In this document: in pieces, positions 54,565 through 62,667 of the stretch
Layout of the letters: each line of letters starts with the position of its first letter
How positions within the stretch are numbered: the stretch's first letter is position 1
Origin: Nocardioides oleivorans
GTDB taxonomy: Bacteria; Actinomycetota; Actinomycetes; Propionibacteriales; Nocardioidaceae
Direction: 5' to 3'
NCBI RefSeq assembly: GCF_004137255.1
Contig: NZ_SDWT01000001.1
Span: 186,001-250,000, forward strand
DNA length: 64,000 bases
Position numbers and translations under genes: made by a program
Notes under the pieces: generated by a model
Databases searched by the model: none
Told to the model about the DNA's origin: nothing
The model's input: the letters and a program-made list of their open reading frames with translations, nothing else

Positions 54565-55398
54565 ATGGTCTCTGCACCACCCGAGAAGCTCGTCGCCCAC
54601 CCGCACGTGGGCGGCGCCGAGCAGATCGCGATCGACTCAGCGGCCAAGACCTACCTGCGCCGTGGCGCCTCCCCGGTGGAGGCACTGCGCCCCACCGAGC
54701 TGGTCGTCGAGCCGGGTGAGTTCGTCAGCCTCGTCGGCCCCAGCGGCTGCGGCAAGACCACCCTGCTGAAGCTCGTCGCCGGTCTCGACCACGCCACCGG
54801 TGGTCGCATCGTCGTCGGTGATCGCACCGTGAGGAAGCCCGACCCGCAGGTCTCCGTGGTCTTCCAGAAGGCCGCCCTGCTCAAGTGGTACACCGTCGAG
54901 CAGAACGTCCTGCTGCCGGCGAAGATCGCCGGCACCCTCACCAAGGAGACCCGCAACCGGGCCGCGGAGCTGCTGGAGTTCATCGGCCTGGCCGACTTCA
55001 AGGACCGCTACCCCAGCGAGCTGTCCGGCGGCATGCAGCAGCGCGTCTCGATCGCGCGCGCCCTGGCCGGCGAGCCGAAGGTGTTGCTCATGGACGAGCC
55101 GTTCTCCGCGCTCGACGAGTTCACCCGTGAGGTGCTGCACGACGAGCTCCTGCGGCTCTGGACCAGCCACCCGAAGACCGTCATCTTCGTGACCCACAAC
55201 ATCAGCGAGGCGGTCTACCTCTCCGACCGCGTCGCCGTGATGGCCCCGCGACCGGGGCGCATCGAGGCCGTGGTCGACATCGACCTGCCCCGTCCGCGCA
55301 CGTCGGCGCTGCGCACCGACCCGCAGTTCTTCGAGATGGTCTCGACCATCCGCTCCCACTTCAGCAAGGCCGGCGCCCTCGGAGGTGAGTCCGCATGA
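54565..55398 (+). CDS. ABC importer ATPase (SsuB/TauB/NrtD type)
   Basis: A 277-residue ATPase: Walker A GPSGCGKTTLLKL (residues 58-66 onward), Q-loop VVFQKAALLKWYTVEQNVLL, signature ELSGGMQQRVSIARALA, Walker B VLLMDEPFSALDEFTREVL and the switch His in VIFVTHNISEAVYLSD. The sequence around EPFSALDEFTRE is typical of nitrate/sulfonate/taurine-type importers. ATG at 54565 follows a GGAG box. It overlaps the permease by ATGA. It energises uptake of the substrate bound by the lipoprotein at 56432, which is probably the island substrate. Confidence 0.92.
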   Translation: MVSAPPEKLVAHPHVGGAEQIAIDSAAKTYLRRGASPVEALRPTELVVEPGEFVSLVGPSGCGKTTLLKLVAGLDHATGGRIVVGDRTVRKPDPQVSVVFQKAALLKWYTVEQNVLLPAKIAGTLTKETRNRAAELLEFIGLADFKDRYPSELSGGMQQRVSIARALAGEPKVLLMDEPFSALDEFTREVLHDELLRLWTSHPKTVIFVTHNISEAVYLSDRVAVMAPRPGRIEAVVDIDLPRPRTSALRTDPQFFEMVSTIRSHFSKAGALGGESA

Positions 55399-56258
55399 CC
55401 GTGACCGCAGAGCCCACGTCCACCCTCGACGAGACCGAGAAGTCCAGGGGACGCAACCGCAAGGACCAGCCCGACGTGCTGCCCACCCCCAGCCGCGCCG
55501 GCATCTTCGCCAAGAACCTCGGACTACGCCTGATCGTCCCCGCCGTCGTGCTGCTGGCCTGGTGGTACACCACCTCCCAGGACATGGTGTCCCCCCTCAT
55601 CGTGCCGGCACCCGGCGACGTGTGGAACGCGCTCGACAGCTACCTCCTCGGCGGCGTGTGGAACGAGGACATCATGTCCAGCGCCCGCGGCACGCTGTGG
55701 AGCTTCGTGATCGGACTCGTGCTCGGCATCGTCGGCGGCTCGATCATGGCGTTCATCGCCTCGGTCAAGACGGCCGTCTACCCCTACATCCTCGCCTTCC
55801 AGGCCTTCCCGAAGATCGCGGTCGCCCCGCTCTTCGTGGTCTGGCTCGGCTACGGCGACGCGCCGAAGATCATCATCGGAACCTCGCTCGCCTTCTTCCC
55901 CGTCATCAGCGCGACCATGGCAGGCCTGCTCGACGTCGACCCCGACGAGCACAACCTGATGCGCTCGATCGGTGCCAGCAAGCGGCAGGAGCTGCGGCAC
56001 CTGCGCCTGCCCCGCGCGATGTCGTACGTCTTCCCGGCCCTCGACATCGCCGTGGTCGGCGCCCTGCTGGGCGTCATCACCGCCGAGATCGTCGGCACCG
56101 AGTACGGCCTCGGCCGCGTGATCACCGAGCGTGCCGCCTACGGCGACTCGGCCGCGGTCTACGCCGTCCTGATCGTCCTGGCCGTGGCGGGAGCGATCCT
56201 CCACCTGGCCGTCAGCATCCTCCACAAGGTGATGCCCCGGTCCATCGTGCCCAAGTAA
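55395..56258 (+). CDS. ABC importer permease (SsuC/TauC type)
   Basis: A 287-residue permease with a cytosolic N-terminal tail of about 45 residues and about six membrane helices (LIVPAVVLLAWWYTTSQDMV, TLWSFVIGLVLGIVGGSIMA and others). The coupling-loop EAA-like segment is SIGASKRQELRHLRLPRAMS. ATG at 55395 overlaps the ATPase stop. The 173 bp that follow hold two hairpins before the substrate-binding gene, which may set the ratio of binding protein to membrane subunits. Confidence 0.92.
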   Translation: MTVTAEPTSTLDETEKSRGRNRKDQPDVLPTPSRAGIFAKNLGLRLIVPAVVLLAWWYTTSQDMVSPLIVPAPGDVWNALDSYLLGGVWNEDIMSSARGTLWSFVIGLVLGIVGGSIMAFIASVKTAVYPYILAFQAFPKIAVAPLFVVWLGYGDAPKIIIGTSLAFFPVISATMAGLLDVDPDEHNLMRSIGASKRQELRHLRLPRAMSYVFPALDIAVVGALLGVITAEIVGTEYGLGRVITERAAYGDSAAVYAVLIVLAVAGAILHLAVSILHKVMPRSIVPK

Positions 56259-56343
56259 GCGGGGCCGGACCACCAGCAAGAAGCCGATCGCGGCGTCGTA
56301 CGCCACTCCCACCACCACGTGCGACGTCGCCCCGGTCACCCCT

Positions 56344-56389
56344 GCCCGCACGCGGGCGCTCCCTCGGGTCGTCCCGGGCCTCCCGGGAC
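56344..56389 (+). terminator. two hairpins between permease and substrate-binding genes
   Basis: GCCCG-CACG-CGGGC (56344-56357) and GTCCCGGG-CCT-CCCGGGAC (56371-56389, 8-bp perfect stem) lie in the 173-bp gap upstream of the substrate-binding gene. No T-tract follows. Stem-loops at this place often stabilise or attenuate transcripts so that the binding protein is made in excess. Confidence 0.45.
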
Positions 56390-56431
56390 AACAGGCACCA
56401 CCCCCACCCGCACCAGAGAAAGCAGAAGCAG

Positions 56432-57559
56432 ATGAACTTCTCCACCCACCGCCGCGCGCGCCGCGGCCTGGCGACGGCACTCGTGTTCTCGATCGCCAGC
56501 CTGTCCCTCGCTGCCTGTGGCGGTGGCGGCGACGAGGCCAACGCCGACGGCACCGCCTCCCTCTCCGGTGTCAACGGCGACCCGTCCAACGGTCCCTCCG
56601 GCGCCCCGTTCGGCTCCGTGCAGATCGAGGAGGGCTGGGACAAGGCCGACGGCTACACGCTCAAGTGGGACGTCGCCCAGAGCGCCGCCGCAGGGCTGCA
56701 GCTGCTGAGCGCCGGCAAGGTGGACATCTCCCAGGGCTCCGCGCCGACGGCCTACGCGGCGGCCAAGCTCGACCCCGACCTGCGCATCATCGGCTTCCTG
56801 AACGGCCCCGCCTACCTGATGGTGGCCCCGGAGGGCAGCGGCATCGCGACCGCCGCCGACCTCGAGGGCAAGAAGATCGGCGTCCTCGCGCTCGGCTCCG
56901 CCTCCGACATGATGGTGCGCGGCTCGCTCCAGGAGGTCGGCCTCGACCCCGACAAGGACGTCAAGATCCTCCCCATCGGCGTGGGCGCGCCCATGGCCGA
57001 GGCCCTCAACTCCGGCACCGTCGACGCGATCGCCGGCTGGGAGGGCATGTGGCAGAGCATCTCGGCGCTCACCGACGAGCCCCTCGCCCCGGTCGAGGCG
57101 GCCATGTCCGACCTGCCCGGGATGATGCTGCAGACCACGACGCAGGAGGTGCTCGACACCAAGCACGACCTCCTCGTCGACTACATGCGCAACTTCTACA
57201 AGTCCTGCCAGCTCGGCGCCGACGACCCGCAGCGCGTGGTGGCCGACCACTGGGAGAAGTTCTCCAACGTCGCCCCGCCCGCCGACAAGTACGACGAGCA
57301 GCTCGCCGACCAGGCCGACTGGAACCAGAACTTCTTCTCGATCTGCGCCGAGCCGGGCAGCGAGAGCGGGATGGCCGGTGTGCTGTCGGAGTCGGAGGTG
57401 AAGGAGTCCTACGACTGGCTGCGGAAGTACAACATCCTCGAGGACGACGTCGACTTCGCCTCCATCGTCGACACCTCGGTCACCGAGGAGGCGATGAAGG
57501 ACCTCGACCTCACCGCGTGGTCGAAGGACTACCTCGCGGAGAACCCGACCCAGGGCTGA
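56432..57559 (+). CDS. ABC importer substrate-binding lipoprotein (SsuA/THI5-like)
   Basis: A 375-residue lipoprotein with signal SIASLSLAACGGGG (lipobox Cys near residue 29). The NMT1/THI5-like periplasmic-binding fold follows: LKWDVAQSAAAGLQLLSAGK, VDISQGSAPTAYAAAKLDPD, GFLNGPAYLMVAPEG, TAADLEGKKIGVLALGSASD and VDAIAGWEGMWQSI. Such proteins bind sulfonates, taurine, aromatic sulfonates, nitrate, pyrimidines or phthalate-type acids; the ligand is not decidable here. A 15-bp hairpin 10 bp after the stop likely ends the transcript. Confidence 0.9.
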   Translation: MNFSTHRRARRGLATALVFSIASLSLAACGGGGDEANADGTASLSGVNGDPSNGPSGAPFGSVQIEEGWDKADGYTLKWDVAQSAAAGLQLLSAGKVDISQGSAPTAYAAAKLDPDLRIIGFLNGPAYLMVAPEGSGIATAADLEGKKIGVLALGSASDMMVRGSLQEVGLDPDKDVKILPIGVGAPMAEALNSGTVDAIAGWEGMWQSISALTDEPLAPVEAAMSDLPGMMLQTTTQEVLDTKHDLLVDYMRNFYKSCQLGADDPQRVVADHWEKFSNVAPPADKYDEQLADQADWNQNFFSICAEPGSESGMAGVLSESEVKESYDWLRKYNILEDDVDFASIVDTSVTEEAMKDLDLTAWSKDYLAENPTQG

Positions 57560-57569
57560 CACCGGCTCC

Positions 57570-57605
57570 CCGCGGCGGCGGGTGCACCTCCACCCGCCGC
57601 CGCGG
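57570..57605 (+). terminator. 15-bp perfect hairpin after the substrate-binding gene
   Basis: CCGCGGCGGCGGGTG (57570-57584) and its exact complement (57591-57605) flank a 6-base loop. It starts 10 bp after the stop. All stem pairs are G-C except one, and no T-tract follows, as in hairpin-only terminators of GC-rich bacteria. It would partly insulate the FAD-oxidase gene from the importer operon. Confidence 0.6.
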
Positions 57606-57650
57606 CGGCACCGCACGTCCCGACCCCGTCACGAGAGCAGGAGAGACCGC

Positions 57651-59072
57651 ATGTCCGTCACCGCCACCGCCCGGTCCGCGGTCGACGCCTTGGTCGCCTC
57701 CCTCCCCGACGGCGTCGTCGTCACCGACGCCGAGCGCGTCGAGAAGTACCGCCATGACCGCTTCGAGGACCTGCCCGCCGGCGTGCCGTGCGCCGTCGTC
57801 CGGGCCGAGGGCACGGAGCAGGTCCAGGCCGCGCTGCGCTGGGCCACCCAGCACCGCGTCCCCGTCGTGCCCCGAGGCGCCGGCACCTCTCTGTCCGGCG
57901 GCGCGACCGCCGTCGACGGCTGCCTGGTGCTGACCCTCGAGCGGATGACCGGCGTCCGGGTCGACGCCGACCGCCGGGTCGCGCACGTCGAGCCCGGCGC
58001 CCTCAACATCTCGGTCAAGGAGGCCGCCGCGGTGCACGGGCTCTGGTACCCGCCCGACCCCGGCTCCTACCGGATCTCCACCATCGGCGGCAACATCGCC
58101 ACGAACGCCGGCGGCCTGTGCTGCGTGAAGTACGGCGTCACCGCCGACTACGTCCTCGGCCTCGAGGTCGTCCTCGCCGACGGCCGGCTGCTGCGCCTCG
58201 GGGGCGAGACCATGAAGGACGTCGCCGGGCTCAACCTCCGCCAGCTCTTCGTCGGCAGCGAGGGGACGCTCGGCGTCGTGACCAGCGCCGTGCTGCGCCT
58301 GGTCCCCCAGCAGGGCGAGGTCTCCACCCTCGTCGCCACCTTCCCCGACCTGGTCTCCGCCGGCGTCGCCGTCACCCGCATCGGACGCACCGTCCGCCCC
58401 GCGATGCTGGAGCTGATGGACCAGGTGTCCATCAACGCGGTCGAGGACCACTCGCCCCGCGGCCTCGACCGCGAGGCGGGCGCCCTGCTGCTCGTCCAGT
58501 CCGACGCACCCGGGGCCGCCCGTGCCGACGAGATCGCGACCGTCGAGGCGCTCTGCGAGGAGGCCGGCGCCACCGAGGTGGCCACCACCGACGTCGCCGA
58601 GGAGGGGCTGATGTTCGTCGACGCGCGACGCAGCGCCGGCGAGGCCACCGAGGCCCGCGGGACCCTCCTCGCGGAGGACATCTGCGTGCCGGTCGACCGG
58701 CTGCCCGAGGTGCTCGCCGAGATCACCGCCCTGGCCGTGCGCCACGACCTCGAGATCCCCGTCGTCGCGCACGCCGGCGACGGCAACCTCCACCCCGGCA
58801 TCATCTACCCGCCCGGCGACGCCGCCGCCCGCGACCGCGCATGGCTGGCCTTCGACGAGCTGATGGCGCTCGCCACCGCCTACGGCGGCACGGTCACGGG
58901 CGAGCACGGCGTCGGTCGCACCAAGACCCGCGGACTCCTCGCCCAGGTCGGTCCCGACGTGATGGAGGTGTCACGCGCGATCAAGGCGACCCTCGACCCG
59001 TTCGGCCTGCTCAACCCCGGCGCGCTCCTCACCGCGCGCGAGCCCCTCGAGCACGCGGGCGAGCAGGGATGA
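57651..59072 (+). CDS. FAD-linked oxidase (GlcD/2-hydroxyacid dehydrogenase family)
   Basis: A 473-residue flavoprotein of the vanillyl-alcohol-oxidase fold. PVVPRGAGTSLSGGAT (near residue 75) and ISTIGGNIATNAGGLCCVKY (near 145) bind FAD; HAGDGNLHP (near 373) and GEHGVGRTKTRGL (near 417) carry the metal/substrate residues of the FAD-oxidase C-terminal domain. It would oxidise a 2-hydroxyacid to the 2-ketoacid, the substrate class of the ThDP enzyme 3 kb upstream. ATG at 57651 has a GCAGGAGAG box. Confidence 0.9.
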   Translation: MSVTATARSAVDALVASLPDGVVVTDAERVEKYRHDRFEDLPAGVPCAVVRAEGTEQVQAALRWATQHRVPVVPRGAGTSLSGGATAVDGCLVLTLERMTGVRVDADRRVAHVEPGALNISVKEAAAVHGLWYPPDPGSYRISTIGGNIATNAGGLCCVKYGVTADYVLGLEVVLADGRLLRLGGETMKDVAGLNLRQLFVGSEGTLGVVTSAVLRLVPQQGEVSTLVATFPDLVSAGVAVTRIGRTVRPAMLELMDQVSINAVEDHSPRGLDREAGALLLVQSDAPGAARADEIATVEALCEEAGATEVATTDVAEEGLMFVDARRSAGEATEARGTLLAEDICVPVDRLPEVLAEITALAVRHDLEIPVVAHAGDGNLHPGIIYPPGDAAARDRAWLAFDELMALATAYGGTVTGEHGVGRTKTRGLLAQVGPDVMEVSRAIKATLDPFGLLNPGALLTAREPLEHAGEQG

Positions 59073-59145
59073 GCGGACCCGGCCAGGCCCGGCCGGGACG
59101 CACCCTCCCGCACCCGACACCAGGCGACGACCGGACCTGAGCCCC

Positions 59146-59166
59146 CGCCCCTATTCAGACGGGGCG
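59146..59166. terminator. possible shared terminator hairpin
   Basis: CGCCCC (59146-59151) and GGGGCG (59161-59166) form a 6-bp stem over the last bases of the LysR gene, between convergent ends of the FAD oxidase and LysR genes. A bidirectional terminator is plausible but the stem is short. Confidence 0.35.
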
Positions 59167-60066
59167 CGTCCCGCCGGCGGCGCGGCAGGCGATCCGCAGC
59201 AGCGCGGCGGCGGGGCCGTCGAGGGGACGGTCGCGACGCCAGATGGCGGTGAGCGGCCGCTCGAGGTCGAGGTCGTGGCGCACCTCGACGAGCTCGCCGG
59301 TGTCGAGCCCGGCACGGACGGCGTACGGCGTCACGACGGCAGGTCCGACGCCGGCGAGCGCGGCACCGACCATCGCCGTCGTCGACGTGGCGACCATCGC
59401 GATGCGGGGCTGGGCGGCCAGGGCGCGCTCGAAGGTGCTGCGGGTGCCGCTCCCCTCCTCACGGACGACGAACTCGGTGGCGAGCAGCTGGTCGCGCGAG
59501 AGCGGCGTGCTGCGGCGCGCCCACGGGTGCGCGGCCGGGACGACGATGACCAGCCGGTCCGTGCCGACGACCCTCCTGGCGAGGTCCTCCGAGACCCGGG
59601 TGGACTCCACGAAGCCGATCGCGCACTCGCCGGAGTGCACGAGGTCGTCGACGCGGTCGGAGTTCTGGACCTGCAGGCGCAGGTGGACCTCGGGCAACGA
59701 GGCGCGCAGCTCGCCGATCCAGCGTGGCAGCACGAACTCGGCGACGGTCAGGCTCGCCGCCACGCCGAGATCGGACCCGCCCTGCGAGCGCCGGGCGCTC
59801 AGCGCCTGCAGGCCGCCCCGCACGGTGTCGATCTGGTGGAGGACGTCGCGCGCCCACGCCGCGACGGTCACGCCGTCGGGGGTGAGCCTGGTCCCGCGAG
59901 GGGTGCGCTCGGCGACGCGCAGCTGCCAGCGCGTCTCGAAGGCCCGCAGGGAGATGCTCGCCGCGGGCTGGGTGATGCCGAGGCGGCGCCCGGCCGCGCC
60001 GAGGCTGCCCTCCTCCTCCAGGAGCACCAGGAGGCGCAGCGCCTGGAGGTCCAGCTCCTTGCTCAT
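59155..60066 (-). CDS. LysR-family transcriptional regulator (YeiE/CysL-like)
   Basis: A 303-residue LysR regulator: helix-turn-helix LGAAGRRLGITQPAASISLR (residues 22-41) and an effector domain with VGTDRLVIVVPAAHPWARRS and FVVREEGSGTRSTFERAL. It is divergent from the YeiH transporter gene, the common arrangement for regulators of putative sulfite/sulfate exporters such as YeiE-YeiH and CysL. ATG at 60066 overlaps a T-N11-A palindrome, so it probably represses itself while activating yeiH. Confidence 0.9.
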   Translation of the reverse strand: MSKELDLQALRLLVLLEEEGSLGAAGRRLGITQPAASISLRAFETRWQLRVAERTPRGTRLTPDGVTVAAWARDVLHQIDTVRGGLQALSARRSQGGSDLGVAASLTVAEFVLPRWIGELRASLPEVHLRLQVQNSDRVDDLVHSGECAIGFVESTRVSEDLARRVVGTDRLVIVVPAAHPWARRSTPLSRDQLLATEFVVREEGSGTRSTFERALAAQPRIAMVATSTTAMVGAALAGVGPAVVTPYAVRAGLDTGELVEVRHDLDLERPLTAIWRRDRPLDGPAAALLRIACRAAGGTRPV

Positions 60067-60080
60067 AAGCAGTGATTATG
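60064..60080. promoter_or_regulatory. LysR box CATAAGCAGTGATTATG
   Basis: A 5-bp inverted repeat, CATAA-N7-TTATG, containing the T-N11-A core (T at 60066, A at 60078) lies in the 71-bp region between lysR and the yeiH-like gene. Its left half is the lysR start codon itself, fitting autorepression. Confidence 0.7.
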
Positions 60081-60137
60081 ACCCGCCCCCGGGTCAGCGT
60101 CTAGTCGACACCCTGTCGCGCGAAAGATCCTTGACGC

Positions 60138-61178
60138 GTGGTCGTCCTCCCCTCCCCTGCTGTCGTCGAGTCGCCGCCTCCGGTCGAGGAGCGGACCTCG
60201 TCGCGGCGCGCCAGCTACCTCCGCCGAGCGGTCGTGGCCTTCGCCGTCGCGGGCCTCGCTCTGGCCGTCAGCACCGTCGCTCCCCTCATGGGTCCGTTGC
60301 TGGTCGCGCTGGTCATCGGCGTCGTGGCCGCCAACACCCCGGGCGTGAGCCGGTACGTCGTCGGCACCGCGCCGCGGCTCGACAAGCTCCTCCTGCGCTC
60401 GGGCATCGTGCTGCTCGGCCTCAAGATCGCGATCACCGACGTCCTCGCCCTCGGAACCTCCGGCATCGTCGTGGTGCTGGCGACGGTCGTGACGACGTAC
60501 GCCGCGACGCAGCTCGCCGGCCGGCTGCTCGGCCTCGAGCGCGACCTGGTCACCCTGATCGCCGCCGGCTTCTCGATCTGCGGCGCGGCCGCGGTCGCCG
60601 CTGTCGAGTCCTCGATCCGGGCGAAGCCCCGCGACGTCGCGCTCGCCGTCGCGCTGGTCACCGTCTTCGGCACGATCATGATCGGCGCCGTCCCTGCCCT
60701 CGGCAGCGCCTTCGGCCTGACCGACGAGCAGACCGCGATCTGGGCGGGCGCCAGCATCCACGAGGTCGCCCAGGTGATCGCCGCCGCGTCGCTGATCGGT
60801 GCCGGCGGGGCGACCGCACTGGCCACCGCCACGACCGTCAAGCTCGCCCGCGTCACCCTCCTCGCCCCCGTGCAGATCGTCTCCGCGCGCATCTGCCGCT
60901 CCGAGGACGCCACCCGCCGGGGTCCGCTCGTCCCGCTCTTCCTCATCGGCTTCCTCGCCGCCGTCGCGGTCCGGACCACCGGCGTGCTCCCGCAGGGCGC
61001 CCTCGACCTCGCCGCCTCGCTCACCACGCTGCTCCTCAGTGCGGCGATGTTCGGCCTCGGCACCGGGATCGTGGCCCGACACCTCTGGCCCGTCCCGGTC
61101 CGCGCCCTCCTCCTCGCGACGATCTCCACCCTCGTCGCCGGCACCGTCGCCCTCGCGCTCGTCACGCTGCTCGTCTGA
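60138..61178 (+). CDS. YeiH/UPF0324 family putative sulfate/sulfite exporter
   Basis: A 346-residue polytopic protein with about nine to ten helices, for example VVAFAVAGLALAVSTVAPLM and GPLLVALVIGVVAAN. Hallmarks are LLRSGIVLLGLKIAITDVL, AAGFSICGAAAVAAVES and IWAGASIHEVAQVIAAASL. The family is predicted to export sulfur oxyanions, with little direct proof. The start is GTG at 60138; no clear ribosome binding site is present. It is divergent from its LysR regulator. A TauABC-like importer 4 kb away makes organosulfonate metabolism one possibility. Confidence 0.9.
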   Translation: MVVLPSPAVVESPPPVEERTSSRRASYLRRAVVAFAVAGLALAVSTVAPLMGPLLVALVIGVVAANTPGVSRYVVGTAPRLDKLLLRSGIVLLGLKIAITDVLALGTSGIVVVLATVVTTYAATQLAGRLLGLERDLVTLIAAGFSICGAAAVAAVESSIRAKPRDVALAVALVTVFGTIMIGAVPALGSAFGLTDEQTAIWAGASIHEVAQVIAAASLIGAGGATALATATTVKLARVTLLAPVQIVSARICRSEDATRRGPLVPLFLIGFLAAVAVRTTGVLPQGALDLAASLTTLLLSAAMFGLGTGIVARHLWPVPVRALLLATISTLVAGTVALALVTLLV

Positions 61179-61234
61179 GGAGAACCCCGGTCGGTCGGGA
61201 GCAACCTCGCGGGGCGCACGGACGTCCACCCACC

Positions 61235-61779
61235 ATGAAGATCCTGACCGCGGCCGCCCTGGCCGCCGCCACCCTCACCACCGCGACCCTCTCCACCGCG
61301 GCCCTGGCCTCGCCGGCCGGCGCCGCCGCCCCGATCCGTTCAGCGGTGAGCGCAGGATCGTGCTCGCGCCGAAGAACAGCGAAGGGATCCTCGGCGTCGA
61401 CCGCGACCTGCGGGCGACGTACGCCGAGGGCCAGGGGCCGCGCAACCAGTTCGTGCTCGTGCCGACGGGCGACCGCTTCCTGGTGAGGACCGCGACGCTC
61501 CGCAGCGGCGGCGAGCCCCTGTGCCTGCAGCTCGGCAAGCGGGCCGTCGTGGTCACGGCGTGCGACGCCGGGAGGCGGCACCAGCAGTTCTCGTTCCGGT
61601 CGGCGTCACCCAGCAACGGCAAGCCGACGTGGACGATCCGCACCACCCGGAACCGCTACCTCGTGCAGAACGACCTCGGCGGCTTCGAGCCCGCCGTCAT
61701 CGGCGAGGGCACGCCCGACATCGACACGCCCTTCCTGCTGGTCGACAAGGGCGTCGCGAGCCTCCCCGACCTCGACTGA
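61235..61779 (+). pseudogene. secreted beta-trefoil-like protein, frameshifted after the signal peptide
   Basis: ATG at 61235 encodes a signal peptide, MKILTAAALAAATLTTATLS, ending ASPAGAAAP. The frame then degenerates to Arg/Ser-rich residues. In the neighbouring frame a clean domain continues: DPFSGERRIVLAPKNSEGIL, PRNQFVLVPTGDRFLVRTAT, PLCLQLGKRAVVVTACDAG and RHQQFSFRSAS to 61779. One more C in the CCCC run at 61329-61332 would join them as AAAPDPFSGE. The domain resembles fascin/ricin-like trefoils (LGVDRDLRAT). It is a real frameshift or a homopolymer sequencing error. Confidence 0.6.
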
Positions 61780-61787
61780 GCCGGGGC

Positions 61788-62531
61788 TCAGCGCCGCAGC
61801 GTGGAGTCGAGCAACTGCCGCAGGCTGTCGAAGTGCCGCTCGGCCGACTCCTCGTCGTACATCGACGTGTCCGACATCGAGTAGCCGTGCGGGCCGGGGA
61901 AGACCTCGTTGACGACCGTCAGCCCGGCCGCGTCGATCGCCTCGCCGAGCGCGGTCACGGCCTCGGGCGGCATCGACCCGTCGTCGGAGGCGTGGCCGAA
62001 GGCGAAGGAGGCGCGGGCACCCGCGACGGCCAGGTGCGGGCTGTCGGGCCCGTCGGTGACGAGGCCACCGCCGTGCCAGCCGCCGACGGCGACGACGTCC
62101 GGGTCGGCCCCGGCGGCACGGATCGCGATGCGCGCCCCCATGCAGTAGCCGGTGGTGCCGACCTCCTCCCCCGACACCTCCGGGCGGGCCCGGAGGGCGG
62201 CGAGGTAGGCCGGGATGTCCCGCGCCAGGAGGTCGGGCGTCAGCCCGCGGACCCGCTGCATCGCCTCACCCATGAACGCCTCGCGGTTGCCGGGCTCGCG
62301 CAGGTCGGCCCTCGGGGCGACGTCGACGGCGCGGCCGTCGCGGTAGAAGACGTTGGGCGCGAGCACGGTGTAGCCCCACGACGCGATCCGGTCTACCATC
62401 TCCTCGATCCGCGGGCGCAGGCCGATCGCGTCGATCACGAACAGCACCCCCGGAGCCGGGGCCCCGTCGGGGGCGGTGGCGAGGTAGGCCTCGGCCTCGC
62501 CGTCGGGCATGGTCAGCGTCAGTGTGGGCAC
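61788..62531 (-). CDS. dienelactone-hydrolase family protein
   Basis: A 247-residue alpha/beta hydrolase of the DLH family. VLFVIDAIGLRPRIEEMVDR, the nucleophile elbow VGTTGYCMGARIAIRAAG with Cys, the late Asp region and FPGPHGYSMSD with the catalytic His give the Cys-Asp-His triad of dienelactone hydrolase rather than a serine esterase. It could hydrolyse an enol lactone or ester. The start is GTG at 62531. It is divergent from the cysteine hydrolase at 62668 across 136 bp. Confidence 0.87.
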   Translation of the reverse strand: MPTLTLTMPDGEAEAYLATAPDGAPAPGVLFVIDAIGLRPRIEEMVDRIASWGYTVLAPNVFYRDGRAVDVAPRADLREPGNREAFMGEAMQRVRGLTPDLLARDIPAYLAALRARPEVSGEEVGTTGYCMGARIAIRAAGADPDVVAVGGWHGGGLVTDGPDSPHLAVAGARASFAFGHASDDGSMPPEAVTALGEAIDAAGLTVVNEVFPGPHGYSMSDTSMYDEESAERHFDSLRQLLDSTLRR

Positions 62532-62667
62532 GCGCCCGAGGCTAGCCGGAGGCGCGAGGTGCAGGAGGGTCACCACGACGACCTGGGATGCGTGCTCGGG
62601 CAGGAGCGGACATGCTGGAGGCCCGACCCCCACGCCCCACCCCCACACCCCCACCAGGAGAAGATCC

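Noticed and set aside
36399..59072. Reading the island as a known steroid, ethylmalonyl-CoA, acetone-carboxylation or leucine (HMG-CoA) pathway
   Set aside because: No steroid-ring genes, AccD-type carboxyltransferase, acetone carboxylase or HMG-CoA lyase signature is present in the window. The carboxyltransferase is pyruvate-carboxylase-like but altered.
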